This document shows positions 17,297-26,023 of a DNA stretch of 64,000 nt, piece after piece. The position numbers and the translations under genes are program-made. Source of the stretch: Paenibacillus oenotherae (lineage in GTDB: Bacteria; Bacillota; Bacilli; Paenibacillales; Paenibacillaceae); NCBI RefSeq assembly GCF_019443105.1, contig NZ_JAHZIJ010000023.1, positions 1-64,000 on the forward strand. The letters are read 5' to 3'. Position 1 is the stretch's first letter. Every line of letters starts with the position of its first letter. Below the pieces are notes generated by a model. It saw only the letters and a program-made list of their open reading frames with translations, was not told the DNA's origin and searched no databases.

Positions 17297-17594
17297 AATC
17301 GTCCTCGCGGTTTATTGGTTTAATTTTATAAACCATACTATCATAAAAAATGTTGAAAAGTTCATTGGGAAAGTAAATCGAGACCATTGGAGCCAGTATG
17401 CCCTAAGCGGAACATTGCCTGAGGCGTCCATTCGGATCGCAAGGAGAGTCCGGCTTGGCCGAATGAGGCGGGGTGGGGGCTCTGAATGTGTGGGTGCAAC
17501 TTGGCGTTGCGGGGCAGCGCAACGAGATCGTTCTTTACTTTTGCGAGCGTCTGATTGAATAATTGCTTATAAGTTGCAGAAAGGCAGGTGCGGG
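17297..17594. other. Intergenic region between divergent regulators
   Basis: 298 bases hold the ArsR-type palindrome at 17316-17335 and the upstream region of the XRE gene. A 120-codon frame (17196-17558) crosses the ArsR promoter and the 5' end of its gene and has no supporting features; I see nothing else. Confidence 0.5.
17316..17335. promoter_or_regulatory. Palindrome upstream of ArsR-type gene
   Basis: TGGTTTA (17316-17322) and TAAACCA (17329-17335) are perfect reverse complements with a 6-bp spacer. An overlapping GGTTTAT…ATAAACC pair (17309-17315 / 17328-17334) adds further symmetry. It lies just upstream of the ArsR start codon, where an autoregulatory operator is expected. Confidence 0.55.
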
Positions 17595-18047
17595 ATGGTT
17601 TTTGGCGAGAAGCTTAAAGGCGAAAGAAATAAAAGAGGCTGGTCCCAGGAAGAGCTGGCGGAACAATTGTTTGTCAGCCGGCAATCGGTTTCTAAATGGG
17701 AGAATGGGCAGAACTATCCAAGCATTGAGGTCATTATAAAGATAAGTGATCTATTCGGCTTAACAATCGATGAATTGCTAAGGAGCGATGAGGAATTGAC
17801 CAAGAAAGTGATCAAAGATAGTAAGCAGCTTGCACATCCTAAATTGAAACTTGTATTCGATTTGCTTTTTATGCTGGGGCTTGCGCTCATGTTTATCAAG
17901 ATTGGCATCCTTATTCTAAACAAACTTACCGAGCTCGACATTGCGTTGTTCGGCGGGACATTCTCTTGGAACATTGGAACGATCGCCTTAATGGTCGTTG
18001 GCGGAATCGGTTCAAACGTACTGAAGGATAAGTTTAAGGAAGAATAG
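17595..18047 (+). CDS. XRE-family regulator with C-terminal membrane segments
   Basis: A 150-residue protein. Residues 4-60 form a Cro/C1-type helix-turn-helix ('LKGERNKRGWSQEELAEQLFVSRQSVSKWENGQNYPSIEVIIKISDLFGLTIDELL'). Two hydrophobic segments follow (about residues 88-110 and 122-142), giving a membrane-tethered XRE regulator of a kind common in Bacillales. The ATG at 17595 follows AAAGGCAGG. Target genes are not evident. A hairpin terminator is present at 18135-18157. Confidence 0.86.
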   Translation: MVFGEKLKGERNKRGWSQEELAEQLFVSRQSVSKWENGQNYPSIEVIIKISDLFGLTIDELLRSDEELTKKVIKDSKQLAHPKLKLVFDLLFMLGLALMFIKIGILILNKLTELDIALFGGTFSWNIGTIALMVVGGIGSNVLKDKFKEE

Positions 18048-18134
18048 ACCTCAGGAAGTTGATTTCAATAACCAAACTAGGTAGCGATATGGATTTCATA
18101 GTCCCCAATTAAATATAAGCTGGCTCTGGCAGTT

Positions 18135-18157
18135 GCACCCTTATTGGGTGCTTTTTT
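18135..18157 (+). terminator. Rho-independent terminator after XRE gene
   Basis: GCACCC (18135-18140), loop TTATT, GGGTGC (18146-18151), then six T (18152-18157). It lies about 90 bp downstream of the XRE stop and upstream of the phosphotransferase gene. Confidence 0.85.
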
Positions 18158-18289
18158 GTTCCGAAACGGCTGCTGATGTCGAAAAGATGCTGCAAAAAAG
18201 GAAGCTTTGCACAGGATCACGAATATGATATAGGATTCAAATTGAATTTATATCTTAAAAAGTAAATATTTGCGAAAGAAGGGTTAGCG

Positions 18290-19237
18290 ATGATTGAAGC
18301 CTTGAATGAATATGACCAGTTCCGCGACTGGATTCCCCTGCTACGTCATAGTGCCAAGATTGAACGCATACACAAGGGATATTCAAGTGATGAGAAATAC
18401 ATCGTGCATGACAGCGATGGCGCCCCCCAATACATATTAAGAACCTACAGCATCGATCACGACAAAGACAAGCGAGTAGAATTCAGCACTCTCAAGCTGA
18501 TGGAAGTTCATAATGTGAAATGCTCCAGGCCTATTGAAATCGGGCTCCTTCCTGAACAAGCACTCGGCTACATGATCGTCTCCTTCATTGAGGGGAATGA
18601 AGCATCAGAAGAGCTGCCACTTTTAACGGAAGAAGAGCAGTTCAAGATAGGCGTTCAATCGGGATTAGAATTAAAGAAGATCCATCAGATTATCTGCCCC
18701 GATAATATGAAGCCGTGGGATGAAAGAATGCTCGCCAAGCATCATCGATACCGAATGAAGTATGCTAACTGCGGAGTTGCGATAAATAACGATGTGCGGT
18801 TGCTATCCTTTATTGATGACAAGCTCGATTTAATGAAAGGCAGGCCTAATATTTTTCAACATGATGACTACCACGTGGGAAATCTTATTGTCAGGGATGG
18901 GAACCTGTCGGGTATCATTGATTTCAACAGGTACGACTGGGGAGATCCTATTCATGAGTTTGTGAAAGTCGGCATGTTTAGCTCGGAAATTAGTATCCCT
19001 TTTTCAGTGGGCCAAATTCGGAGATACAATAATGATATTGAACCTGGCGATGAGTTCTGGCAGCTGTATTCTCTCTATCTAGCCATGACGCTTATTTCCT
19101 CTGTCGTGTGGATCTTAAAGGCTAAGCCGGATGAGCTGGATTCAATGTTAATGAAAATACAGAGGGTAATGGACGACCACGATGACTTCGAGTTAATTGT
19201 GCCTAAGTGGTACGGTCAGCATCGCCTAAGCCAGTAA
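18290..19237 (+). CDS. Aminoglycoside phosphotransferase-family kinase (APH)
   Basis: A 315-residue protein of the APH/choline-kinase fold. The catalytic loop is 'FQHDDYHVGNLIV' (the H-x-D-x4-N Brenner motif in variant form) and the metal-binding DFG-like segment is 'GIIDFNRYDWGDPIHEFVKVG'. It should phosphorylate a hydroxyl on a small molecule using ATP; resistance is possible, but most chromosomal members have unknown substrates. RBS GAAAGAAGGG lies just upstream of ATG 18290. Flanked by terminators or hairpins on both sides, it appears monocistronic. Confidence 0.83.
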   Translation: MIEALNEYDQFRDWIPLLRHSAKIERIHKGYSSDEKYIVHDSDGAPQYILRTYSIDHDKDKRVEFSTLKLMEVHNVKCSRPIEIGLLPEQALGYMIVSFIEGNEASEELPLLTEEEQFKIGVQSGLELKKIHQIICPDNMKPWDERMLAKHHRYRMKYANCGVAINNDVRLLSFIDDKLDLMKGRPNIFQHDDYHVGNLIVRDGNLSGIIDFNRYDWGDPIHEFVKVGMFSSEISIPFSVGQIRRYNNDIEPGDEFWQLYSLYLAMTLISSVVWILKAKPDELDSMLMKIQRVMDDHDDFELIVPKWYGQHRLSQ

Positions 19238-19694
19238 CGAGGAATAACCGATTAAACGCGGAAACAGCTAAACAAGAATCAGGAGGGAGCGGGGTTCCGT
19301 GAGCTCAAGCATTTGTTCTGTGAAAAGGTGGGGGGAGACAGGGTTTATTGGAACATCAGAGTAAATATTGAATGTCTGTACAACCCCTTCCTCCAGATGT
19401 TTTGAAGGCAGAGTGCCTGGAGTGAGAAGCCTGCGAATGTGCATGAATTTCGGTTACAAGACGCCATAATGGTAATATTCCTGCGATCAGGCATCAATTT
19501 GAGCAAAAATCGGCCGTAAAGGGGAAACGAAAGTAAAATACCTGCACGCTGGCAGGTATTTTACCTTCATGGGGTCAGAAACGAGCAAAAAACTGCCGTT
19601 TCGCATGTTTTACCTCGCTTACATCTCGCATCTCGCTTGTCTCGGCGTTTGAAAGCTCTTAGATAGGTCCTGCATGCGCTCATCCCAGCTTGTA
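19238..19694. other. Intergenic region with a palindromic repeat copy
   Basis: About 457 bases without a supported gene. They contain degenerate CCTGC-type elements near 19430-19495 and an intact CCTGC-N6-GCAGG hairpin (19541-19556) that probably acts as a bidirectional terminator between the converging APH and hybrid-kinase genes. Confidence 0.5.
19533..19564. terminator. Palindrome between convergent genes, CCTGC-family core
   Basis: GTAAAATACCTGC and GCAGGTATTTTAC are perfect 13-bp arms around ACGCTG. The GC core plus flanking A/T tracts would work as a terminator in both directions. The core CCTGC-N6-GCAGG is the same element as in the 29.6 kb repeat block, so the repeat may have been recruited as a terminator, or the resemblance is chance. 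Confidence 0.65.
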
Positions 19695-22600
19695 TCAATT
19701 ATTCTGCTTGTTACGGTTGTCCGGAATGATAAACGTCACGGTTGTTCCTGTGCTCGGCTGACTGGCAATAGACAGGCCTTGGCCGTACAGCTGGATCAGC
19801 CGCCGATTCGTATTGGAAAGTCCAATGCCGCCCTTGTCCTTCATGGTAGGACTCAAAAGCTGAACAGCCTTCTCCGCTTTCATGCCCTTCCCATTATCCC
19901 TAACTTCAATCAGCGTGGAGCTGTCCTGGCGGGCAATCCGAATATGAACCGTGCCGCCGTTCATCTGGCTCATGAGGCCGTGCTTGACGGCATTCTCAAC
20001 AAGCGGCTGGATCGAGAGCGGAGGGAGAAGCAAGTTGATGCCGGGATCAACCTCCCATGCGACGGACAGCCTTTCCTCAAACCGTTCTTGTTCAATATAC
20101 AAATAGGCTTTAACCAGCTCCAGTTCATGCGATAGCTCGACCAGCTCCCCCGTATTGAGAAAATCAAAGCTGATCCGCAAATAGGATGCAAAAGCGCCGA
20201 CCAGATTTTGCATTTTTACCGTGTCGATATCACTAAGCGCCATAATGGAATTCAGCGTATTGAACAGGAAGTGTGGATGAATTTGCGCCTGAAGATAGGC
20301 CGCTTCCATACGCAGCCGTTCATTGATGGATTGCCTCAGCGTAGTTAGCGCCCTGATTCGGTATTTGAGCTCCAATGCATCTACTGGCTTGGTCACATAG
20401 TCGCTCGCTCCCGACGAGAATCCGGTATAGATGTCAGCAGGCTGGCTGCGCGCGGTCAGCAGCAGAATCGGCAGCTCGGATACGGAGTAATGCTCCCGTA
20501 CTTTCTGCGTCAACTCGTAGCCGGACATCTGCGGCATCATGACATCGGCAATCAGCAGATCCCATTGCTGCGTGCCCAGCATTTCCAACACTTCACGGGC
20601 TGAGCTGGCGGTTGTGATGCGATACGGCTCCGTCGAAAGGATGCCAACAAGCACATTCAGGTTGACCGGGTCGTCATCTACTGCAAGAATATTCACCTTC
20701 CCGTCATTCAATAGCGGCGGAATCTGTACGGAAGCTGCTAACTCCCTGATTGCACCGCTCGGAAAATATAATCCAGAGGGCTGGGCTTCAGCCTCATCTG
20801 TTATCTGTCCGGGAAGGAGGGGGGCTTGCGGCAATGGGAGATGCGACATGTCCGCTAACGGCAGATCAAAGCTGAATACGGAGCCCTTGCCCGGTTCGGA
20901 GCGAACGGTCAAAGCACCGCCGTGCAATTCGACCAGCTGCTTGCATATGCTCAGACCAAGCCCGATTCCTCTCCCATCACTAATGCCATGAGAGCCTTGT
21001 TCGTAAGAGTGAAACACTCGCGCCTGTGTCTCCTCATTCATGCCAACCCCGGTATCGGTGACATGGATCACGGCATTTCCATTCCGCGTTTCGGCGGAAA
21101 TGGAGATGGTTCCTTCAGCTGTAAATTTGATCGCATTGTGCACCAGGTTATACAAAATTTGCACGAGCCTTTTCTCATCGGCCATGATCGGCGGCATCGA
21201 GTCTGCGATATTCATATCCAGCCGGACAGGCTTGCCTTCCAGCATAAATTTGAGCATGCCGATTACGCCGGGAACGACCGATTGAATCTGCAAGGGCTCT
21301 TGCCGCAGCACGACACGCTGCTCCTGAAGGCGGGCGACATCTAGCAGATCGCCAAGCATATGCGACATGCGGCGGCTTATCGTTATAAGCAGCTCCATAT
21401 CCTTCAGGCTCTTCTCGTTTAATGCGGCTTTCTCTTTGATGACAACGGTCTCGGCAATATTCATAATGCCGTGCAGCGGCGTTCTCAGCTCATGCGAAGT
21501 ATTGGCCAGAAATTGGTCCTTCAGCTTGTCGGCCTTCAGCAGCTGTTTGTTCAGATTGGCGATTTCCGTGGCATTGCGGAAGTATTTCTTGAACCAATAA
21601 GCGGAGAATCCGATAATAGCCACAATAATATCGATGGGATAATAAACGGTGGTAACGTTTTTAACGGACTCCAATATGCTCCACAGCAAGTTGGAGATGA
21701 TGCCTGCTGCGGACAGCAGCAGGAAGGCGATGTCTTTGTCGGCCTGCTTCTTGAAGATCAGTGTCCCAACGATATAAATAAACCAAGCGAAGGCCAATAA
21801 ATAGATTGTAATAAAAATCCTCAGATCGATGATTCCATTGGCCCATGAAGCGGGTGCAGCCAGCAGCAATCCCGACAGGCATATCAGTGTCACAGTGTAT
21901 GCCCGCAGCCATACGTTCTGTGGCGGAGCCGCAGCGAATCTTCTGAATACAAGAAGAATAAAAAGATTTTGCCATAGAAGGAAGATCAGCCTGAGCTTAA
22001 TCGCCCACGTATAATTGATCGGCAGCCATAACAGGAGCAAATTATCATGTCCGATCGTAATCGCTATTCCGACCGTCAGCGTTAACAGACTAGTGATGAA
22101 CAAGGTTCGTTCTCGCGGATTAAATAAGTAAAGGATAAGGGCGTACAAGCCATGAAGCAGCAAAATAATAAATGTAACCAGTTGAAATCCGATCGAGTAC
22201 CAGCGTACAGTGTCAATCGCGGCCAGAGAGCCAAAACGAATGGAGCGCATAATCCCGCCGTTAAAAGGCTCGTCGAAGTTGGCTGCCCGAATAAGCAGCT
22301 CAATCTCTGTTGAACCCTCTATTGTATAGGAAGCTGTGTAGGAGACATTCTCGGGCGTATATTCATGAGCGTTCGAGGCAAGCTTGCCGACATGGCTAGT
22401 GAGAACGCCATTGATCTCCACTTCCGAGGAAGCTTGAATGCTCTGAAGCCAGAAGGCGACAGGCTGCTTCAACGGGTTCATCAAAATGCGCAGCCGATAT
22501 GTTCCGTATCCGTAAGAGGAACCGGAATCCTTGTTCAGCACGCTCCCCCAGTCGCCTGGAACCTGAATAGTGCGAAATTTATTATCCTCCGACTCTATTT

Positions 22601-22832
22601 GCTCATGTGTAATAAACTGTCCAGGGTAGAATTGCCATTCGCCGTCCAAATTGATTGCCGAGGACTGTTCCAAATCCAAGCCGCGCATGTCCAGCATGCC
22701 ATTGACAGGACGGGGAGATTCCGAGATATGAAAAAACTCGGACCATACCCATCGCAGACAAAGAAGAACGCTAAAAAATAGTATCATTATCGCCACATAT
22801 TTGAGGGTCGTTTTATTAAGTATTCGCATCAT
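19695..22832 (-). CDS. Hybrid sensor kinase: 7TM sensor, HisKA, HATPase, receiver and second LytS-type kinase core
   Basis: About 1045 residues. In order: a signal-anchor helix; a beta-rich extracellular domain (about 45-200, jelly-roll-like 'NLDGEWQFYPGQF'); seven membrane helices (about 215-420, 7TMR-DISM type); a HisKA domain with 'NTSHELRTPL'; HATPase with 'GIGLGLSICKQLVELHGG'; a receiver with 'LLIADVMMPQMSGYE' (phospho-acceptor Asp) and 'TKPVD' Lys; then a second, LytS/YehU-type kinase ('QIHPHFLFNTLNSI') with its own HATPase ('LVENAVKHGL', 'DNGKGM'). It probably senses carbohydrates or another extracellular ligand. I chose the ATG at 22832; no RBS is clear, and an in-frame TTG at 22919 is possible. 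No separate response regulator is adjacent. Confidence 0.88.
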   Translation of the reverse strand: MMRILNKTTLKYVAIMILFFSVLLCLRWVWSEFFHISESPRPVNGMLDMRGLDLEQSSAINLDGEWQFYPGQFITHEQIESEDNKFRTIQVPGDWGSVLNKDSGSSYGYGTYRLRILMNPLKQPVAFWLQSIQASSEVEINGVLTSHVGKLASNAHEYTPENVSYTASYTIEGSTEIELLIRAANFDEPFNGGIMRSIRFGSLAAIDTVRWYSIGFQLVTFIILLLHGLYALILYLFNPRERTLFITSLLTLTVGIAITIGHDNLLLLWLPINYTWAIKLRLIFLLWQNLFILLVFRRFAAAPPQNVWLRAYTVTLICLSGLLLAAPASWANGIIDLRIFITIYLLAFAWFIYIVGTLIFKKQADKDIAFLLLSAAGIISNLLWSILESVKNVTTVYYPIDIIVAIIGFSAYWFKKYFRNATEIANLNKQLLKADKLKDQFLANTSHELRTPLHGIMNIAETVVIKEKAALNEKSLKDMELLITISRRMSHMLGDLLDVARLQEQRVVLRQEPLQIQSVVPGVIGMLKFMLEGKPVRLDMNIADSMPPIMADEKRLVQILYNLVHNAIKFTAEGTISISAETRNGNAVIHVTDTGVGMNEETQARVFHSYEQGSHGISDGRGIGLGLSICKQLVELHGGALTVRSEPGKGSVFSFDLPLADMSHLPLPQAPLLPGQITDEAEAQPSGLYFPSGAIRELAASVQIPPLLNDGKVNILAVDDDPVNLNVLVGILSTEPYRITTASSAREVLEMLGTQQWDLLIADVMMPQMSGYELTQKVREHYSVSELPILLLTARSQPADIYTGFSSGASDYVTKPVDALELKYRIRALTTLRQSINERLRMEAAYLQAQIHPHFLFNTLNSIMALSDIDTVKMQNLVGAFASYLRISFDFLNTGELVELSHELELVKAYLYIEQERFEERLSVAWEVDPGINLLLPPLSIQPLVENAVKHGLMSQMNGGTVHIRIARQDSSTLIEVRDNGKGMKAEKAVQLLSPTMKDKGGIGLSNTNRRLIQLYGQGLSIASQPSTGTTVTFIIPDNRNKQNN

Positions 22833-22992
22833 ACGAAGAGATTCGCCATTAATTGCAAATAACCCTTTATTGCGTTTGCTCTGTGAAATGCCAGTGGCTA
22901 GAACAATAATCCTAATCAAATGTATTTACCATATATGGTAAAATAAATTGCGGATGCGGCATACGATTACAGGCGAAAGAAGGAAATATACA

Positions 22993-23487
22993 ATGATAAC
23001 GATTCACGAGGTCGAATACGATAAAAAGCCTGCGTTAAAAAATCTGCTGGAGCTTTATAGATATGATTTTACCGAGTTCGATCCTGATGATGTTAATGAA
23101 GACGGACTATATGATGATTATATGAATTTCGATTATTATTGGACGGAAGAAGGAAGATATCCCTTTTTTATTCGGGTGGATGGGAAGCTGGCCGGGTTTG
23201 CATTGGTAAGAGAGATCGGTACTAGTGAACACAACCAGACCATCTATTCAGTGGCTGAATTCTTCGTCATGAAAAAATATAGACAACTGGGAGTAGGCCA
23301 GCATGCCTCTACTGCATTATTCAATAGATTCCATGGTATATGGAGAGTTGCCCAGATCGAAGCGAATACACCGGCGCAAGCTTTTTGGAGGAAGACGATT
23401 AGCAGGTACACGAATGATGATTACCAGGAAGTTAGAGAAGAGGACTGGCATGGGCCGGTTCAAATGTTTGTATCAGGCGCTCGATGA
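22993..23487 (+). CDS. GNAT-family N-acetyltransferase
   Basis: A 164-residue acetyltransferase with 'VAEFFVMKKYRQLGVGQHASTALFNRF' (the R/Q-x-x-G-x-G/A acetyl-CoA loop) and the terminal 'NTPAQAFWRKTISRY' helix. The N-terminal region is acidic (FDPDDVNEDGLYDDY), as in several small Bacillales GNATs. An AGAAGGAAA RBS precedes ATG 22993; an upstream in-frame start at 22948 lacks one. Substrate unknown. Another acetyltransferase gene follows 96 bp downstream. Confidence 0.85.
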   Translation: MITIHEVEYDKKPALKNLLELYRYDFTEFDPDDVNEDGLYDDYMNFDYYWTEEGRYPFFIRVDGKLAGFALVREIGTSEHNQTIYSVAEFFVMKKYRQLGVGQHASTALFNRFHGIWRVAQIEANTPAQAFWRKTISRYTNDDYQEVREEDWHGPVQMFVSGAR

Positions 23488-23582
23488 GGACGATGGATTC
23501 TAAGGCAGAAAAGTTCTGCCGGACACAAGGGATGCTGCCAGCATTCGGTGGCTGTCGGTGAATGGGGAGGTAATGAAATACA

Positions 23583-24110
23583 ATGACAATGGTTACACGA
23601 CGTTTGACATTGCGTCAGCTTGAGCTTCATGACGCGGACGCAATCGAGCATTTGGCTGGTGATAAGGATGTAGCGGATACGACTTTGAGCATGCCTCATC
23701 CGTATCCTGCGGGTTCAGCCGCTACGTTTATTAATGCAAGACGTGAAGCTGCAGCGAGAGGCGAGGGCTATTCCTTCGCTGTAACTTCTACTGAAGACAG
23801 CGTCTTTCTCGGCATTGTTGGCCTGCATATAAATAAGACTCACCATATGGCAGAGCTAGGGTATTGGATTGGTAAACCATATTGGGGATATGGCTATTGC
23901 ACAGAAGCGGCTGCCCGGGTCGTTCAGTTCGCATTCGACGAGCTTGAGTTGAATCGGGTGTTTGCCGCGGCAATGACGCGAAATCCTGCATCGTACAAAG
24001 TAATGGAGAAGATCGGAATGAAATATGAAGGCATCTTGCGCAATCATATTCGAAAAGGCGACACTTATGAGGATTTGAGGTACTATGGGCTGCTGCGAAC
24101 GGACAGATAG
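23583..24110 (+). CDS. RimJ/RimL-type N-acetyltransferase
   Basis: A 175-residue GNAT of the ribosomal-protein alanine acetyltransferase-like branch: 'LTLRQLELHDADAIEHLAGD' start, 'IGKPYWGYGYCTEAAARVVQFAF' acetyl-CoA loop, 'LNRVFAAAMTRNPASYKVMEKIGMKYEG' end. Most such chromosomal paralogues modify small molecules or non-ribosomal proteins, so I do not assign rimJ or rimL. GGGGAGG lies about 14 bp upstream of ATG 23583; a second in-frame ATG at 23589 is possible. Confidence 0.87.
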   Translation: MTMVTRRLTLRQLELHDADAIEHLAGDKDVADTTLSMPHPYPAGSAATFINARREAAARGEGYSFAVTSTEDSVFLGIVGLHINKTHHMAELGYWIGKPYWGYGYCTEAAARVVQFAFDELELNRVFAAAMTRNPASYKVMEKIGMKYEGILRNHIRKGDTYEDLRYYGLLRTDR

Positions 24111-24162
24111 GTGAATGCCCCGATATAGCTCTGTTATGGTTCATAGGCAGAGAGAGAACATT

Positions 24163-24207
24163 TTATAGGAATATTCCTTGACGGGAATATTCCTATAATG
24201 GTATATT
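24163..24207 (+). promoter_or_regulatory. Promoter with -35 box in the centre of a perfect palindrome
   Basis: TTATAGGAATATTCC (24163-24177) and GGAATATTCCTATAA (24184-24198) are perfect 15-bp arms around TTGACG, itself a near-consensus -35 box. TATATT at 24202-24207 gives a -10 box at 18-bp spacing. This promoter faces the ArsR-type gene at 24322; a dimer bound to the palindrome would block RNA polymerase, so autorepression is likely. Confidence 0.7.
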
Positions 24208-24321
24208 GTAAATGCGAGCACGGTAAACATAACAAAGCGAGGTGGTTGGGGATGATTTCGAATGGAAGGGCTTGTGCCGTACTCTATACGATTATGGATT
24301 CATTAACGTTACATCCGAACG

Positions 24322-24657
24322 ATGGATACAACAACATTTAGCGCACTAGCCGAACCCAACCGCTTGCGTATTGTTGAGCTTCTGCAGGGCGGGCCCATGA
24401 CTGTCGGGGAAATCGCCGATCATACCGAGCTCCGCCAGCCGCAAGCCTCGAAGCATCTGCGTGTCCTGCTGGAGGCCGGATTAGTCGAGGTAGAAGCTGC
24501 CGCCAATCGCCGGAACTACAAGCTTCGAATGGAGCCGTTCCAAGCGTTGGACAGTTGGCTGGATACTTACCGCAATATTTGGAATGAGCGATTTGACAAT
24601 TTGGACAACTACTTAAAGCAGCTGCAAGCGAAGAATAACAAACAAAATGAATCCTAG
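24322..24657 (+). CDS. ArsR-family transcriptional regulator
   Basis: A 111-residue winged-helix protein ('FSALAEPNRLRIVELLQGGPMTVGEIADHTELRQPQASKHLRVLLEAGLVEVE'). This subfamily, without metal-binding cysteines, is regularly found directly upstream of SRPBCC/AHSA1 genes, as here (12 bp to the next start). A near-perfect palindrome covers its promoter at 24163-24198. No strong RBS is visible immediately upstream of ATG 24322, so the start is slightly uncertain. Confidence 0.88.
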   Translation: MDTTTFSALAEPNRLRIVELLQGGPMTVGEIADHTELRQPQASKHLRVLLEAGLVEVEAAANRRNYKLRMEPFQALDSWLDTYRNIWNERFDNLDNYLKQLQAKNNKQNES

Positions 24658-24669
24658 GAGGAATTATTC

Positions 24670-25179
24670 ATGTCGAACAAAATGATTACTAAGGTAGAGG
24701 GCCCTCAGCTTACTCTGGAGCGTGTCTTCGATGCGCCGCGCGAGCTAGTATTCCAAGCATTCTCAGAGGCTGAGCATCTGAAGCATTGGTGGGGCCCGCG
24801 AGGCTGGACGCTTACGGTTTGCAATATTGATTTTCGCCCGGGCGGCATCTGGCACTACTGTATGAAGTGCATCGACGAGAATCAGGGGGATTTCTTCAAC
24901 TACGAATCTTGGGGCAAAGGCGTCTACCAGGAGATCATTGACGGGGAGAAGATCGTCTATACCGATTATTTCTCGGATGCCGAGGGCAATGAAGCGGAAG
25001 GGATGCCTTCGACCCAGGTTACGTTGACCTTTGAAGAGCATGAGGGGAAGACGAAGCTCACTAGCAGCTCCATCTACGCTTCTGAGGAGGCGCTCAAGAC
25101 TGTTCTGGATATGGGTATGGAGCAAGGCATTACAGAAACATGGGATCGTCTTGCCGAGCATCTGCAAGCGGTGAAATAA
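24670..25179 (+). CDS. SRPBCC (AHSA1-like) domain protein
   Basis: A 169-residue single-domain protein of the START/Bet v1-like superfamily, AHSA1 branch: 'LTLERVFDAPRELVFQAFSEAEHLKHWWGPRGWTL', 'DFRPGGIWHY' and 'GMEQGITETWDRLAEHL'. It forms a hydrophobic ligand cavity; the ligand is unknown. AGGAGGAA lies just upstream of ATG 24670. It is co-transcribed with the ArsR-type gene, a very common pairing in Bacillales and Actinobacteria. Confidence 0.9.
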   Translation: MSNKMITKVEGPQLTLERVFDAPRELVFQAFSEAEHLKHWWGPRGWTLTVCNIDFRPGGIWHYCMKCIDENQGDFFNYESWGKGVYQEIIDGEKIVYTDYFSDAEGNEAEGMPSTQVTLTFEEHEGKTKLTSSSIYASEEALKTVLDMGMEQGITETWDRLAEHLQAVK

Positions 25180-25242
25180 GCGAAACATCGCAGTGGCCGC
25201 CGGGTATCGCGTACTTCAGGCAGGCGGCGGACAACACTCTAT

Positions 25243-25312
25243 CATGCACCGCGCACCGGAAACGGCACGCGGTGCATGAAGCCCTCAATGCCATTGTGGC
25301 GTTGAGGGCTTC
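25243..25312 (+). other. Two consecutive hairpins in the SRPBCC-VOC intergenic region
   Basis: First stem CATGCACCGCG (25243-25253) / CGCGGTGCATG (25268-25278). Second stem GAAGCCCTCAATGCC (25278-25292) / GGCGTTGAGGGCTTC (25298-25312), with a single G:U-compatible mismatch. No T run follows, so these look like mRNA-stabilising or processing structures, or short repeats, and not a terminator. Confidence 0.6.
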
Positions 25313-25404
25313 AAGGCGCTTGCCAAGCAATTGTCTTAATCTGCAGGCAAGGCAAGCGGTCATTATGCACAATAACAATAAACAATTAAGGGAGTTGTAC
25401 TGAA

Positions 25405-25797
25405 GTGGCGAATGCGAATCAGAAAATTACGCCCTTTTTGATGTTCACCGGTCAGGCGGAGGAGGCAATGAATTTCTACATCTCGCTATTTGACGACTCG
25501 GGAATTACAAGCATGCTGCATCATGAGGATGGAACGGTGCTGCACGCTGTCTTCACTTTAAACGGACAGACGTTTATGTGTATTGACAGCAATCTGGATC
25601 ATGGCTTCACCTTCACGCCCGCAACCTCATTGTTTGTTAACTGCAATTCTTCTGAAGAAATTGACGCCATCTATGCCGCCCTGACACAAGAGGGCGCCAT
25701 ACTCATGCCTATCGCTCCAACGCCGGTAAGCGACAAATTCGCCTGGGTGAATGATAAATTCGGTGTCTCCTGGCAGTTGAACCTCCCCAAGCAGTAA
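25405..25797 (+). CDS. VOC-family (PhnB/3-demethylubiquinone methyltransferase-like) protein
   Basis: A 130-residue vicinal-oxygen-chelate fold protein of the PhnB type: 'KITPFLMFTGQAEEAMNFYISLFDDS', 'FTLNGQTFMCIDS' and 'DKFGVSWQLNLPK'. Members are often called 3-demethylubiquinone-9 3-methyltransferase, but no methyltransferase motif exists and this is not an enzyme assignment. The GTG start at 25405 has AAGGGAG about 9 bp upstream. It follows the ArsR/SRPBCC pair, a recurrent neighbourhood, and ends at a terminator. Confidence 0.86.
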   Translation: MANANQKITPFLMFTGQAEEAMNFYISLFDDSGITSMLHHEDGTVLHAVFTLNGQTFMCIDSNLDHGFTFTPATSLFVNCNSSEEIDAIYAALTQEGAILMPIAPTPVSDKFAWVNDKFGVSWQLNLPKQ

Positions 25798-25857
25798 CGG
25801 AATTTGCGCCGCAGCAGCGACTCTCTGCAAGCAGCACACAGCACAGCAGCTGTATGA

Positions 25858-25882
25858 ACACGCCTGTCCGGCGTGTTTTTTT
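25858..25882 (+). terminator. Rho-independent terminator after VOC gene
   Basis: ACACGCC (25858-25864), loop TGTCC, GGCGTGT (25870-25876), then a T run to 25882. Confidence 0.87.
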
Positions 25883-25914
25883 GCGTTATGGGCTGTCGCT
25901 CGCACAGATTCATT

Positions 25915-25933
25915 GATTGTGAGAATCATTATC
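25915..25933 (+). promoter_or_regulatory. Fur box upstream of the AraC gene
   Basis: GATTGTGAGAATCATTATC agrees with the 19-bp Fur consensus at 16 of 19 positions by eye. It lies about 90 bp upstream of the AraC-type regulator start, so this gene should be iron-repressed. Confidence 0.7.
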
Positions 25934-26023
25934 AATTATAATGATGAATGAATCTTCTTCTATTCCGGGATTGCAGAATTGTGGAGGATGCGATTGGCAG
26001 CAGCTTAGGGAGTGGACGATGGA

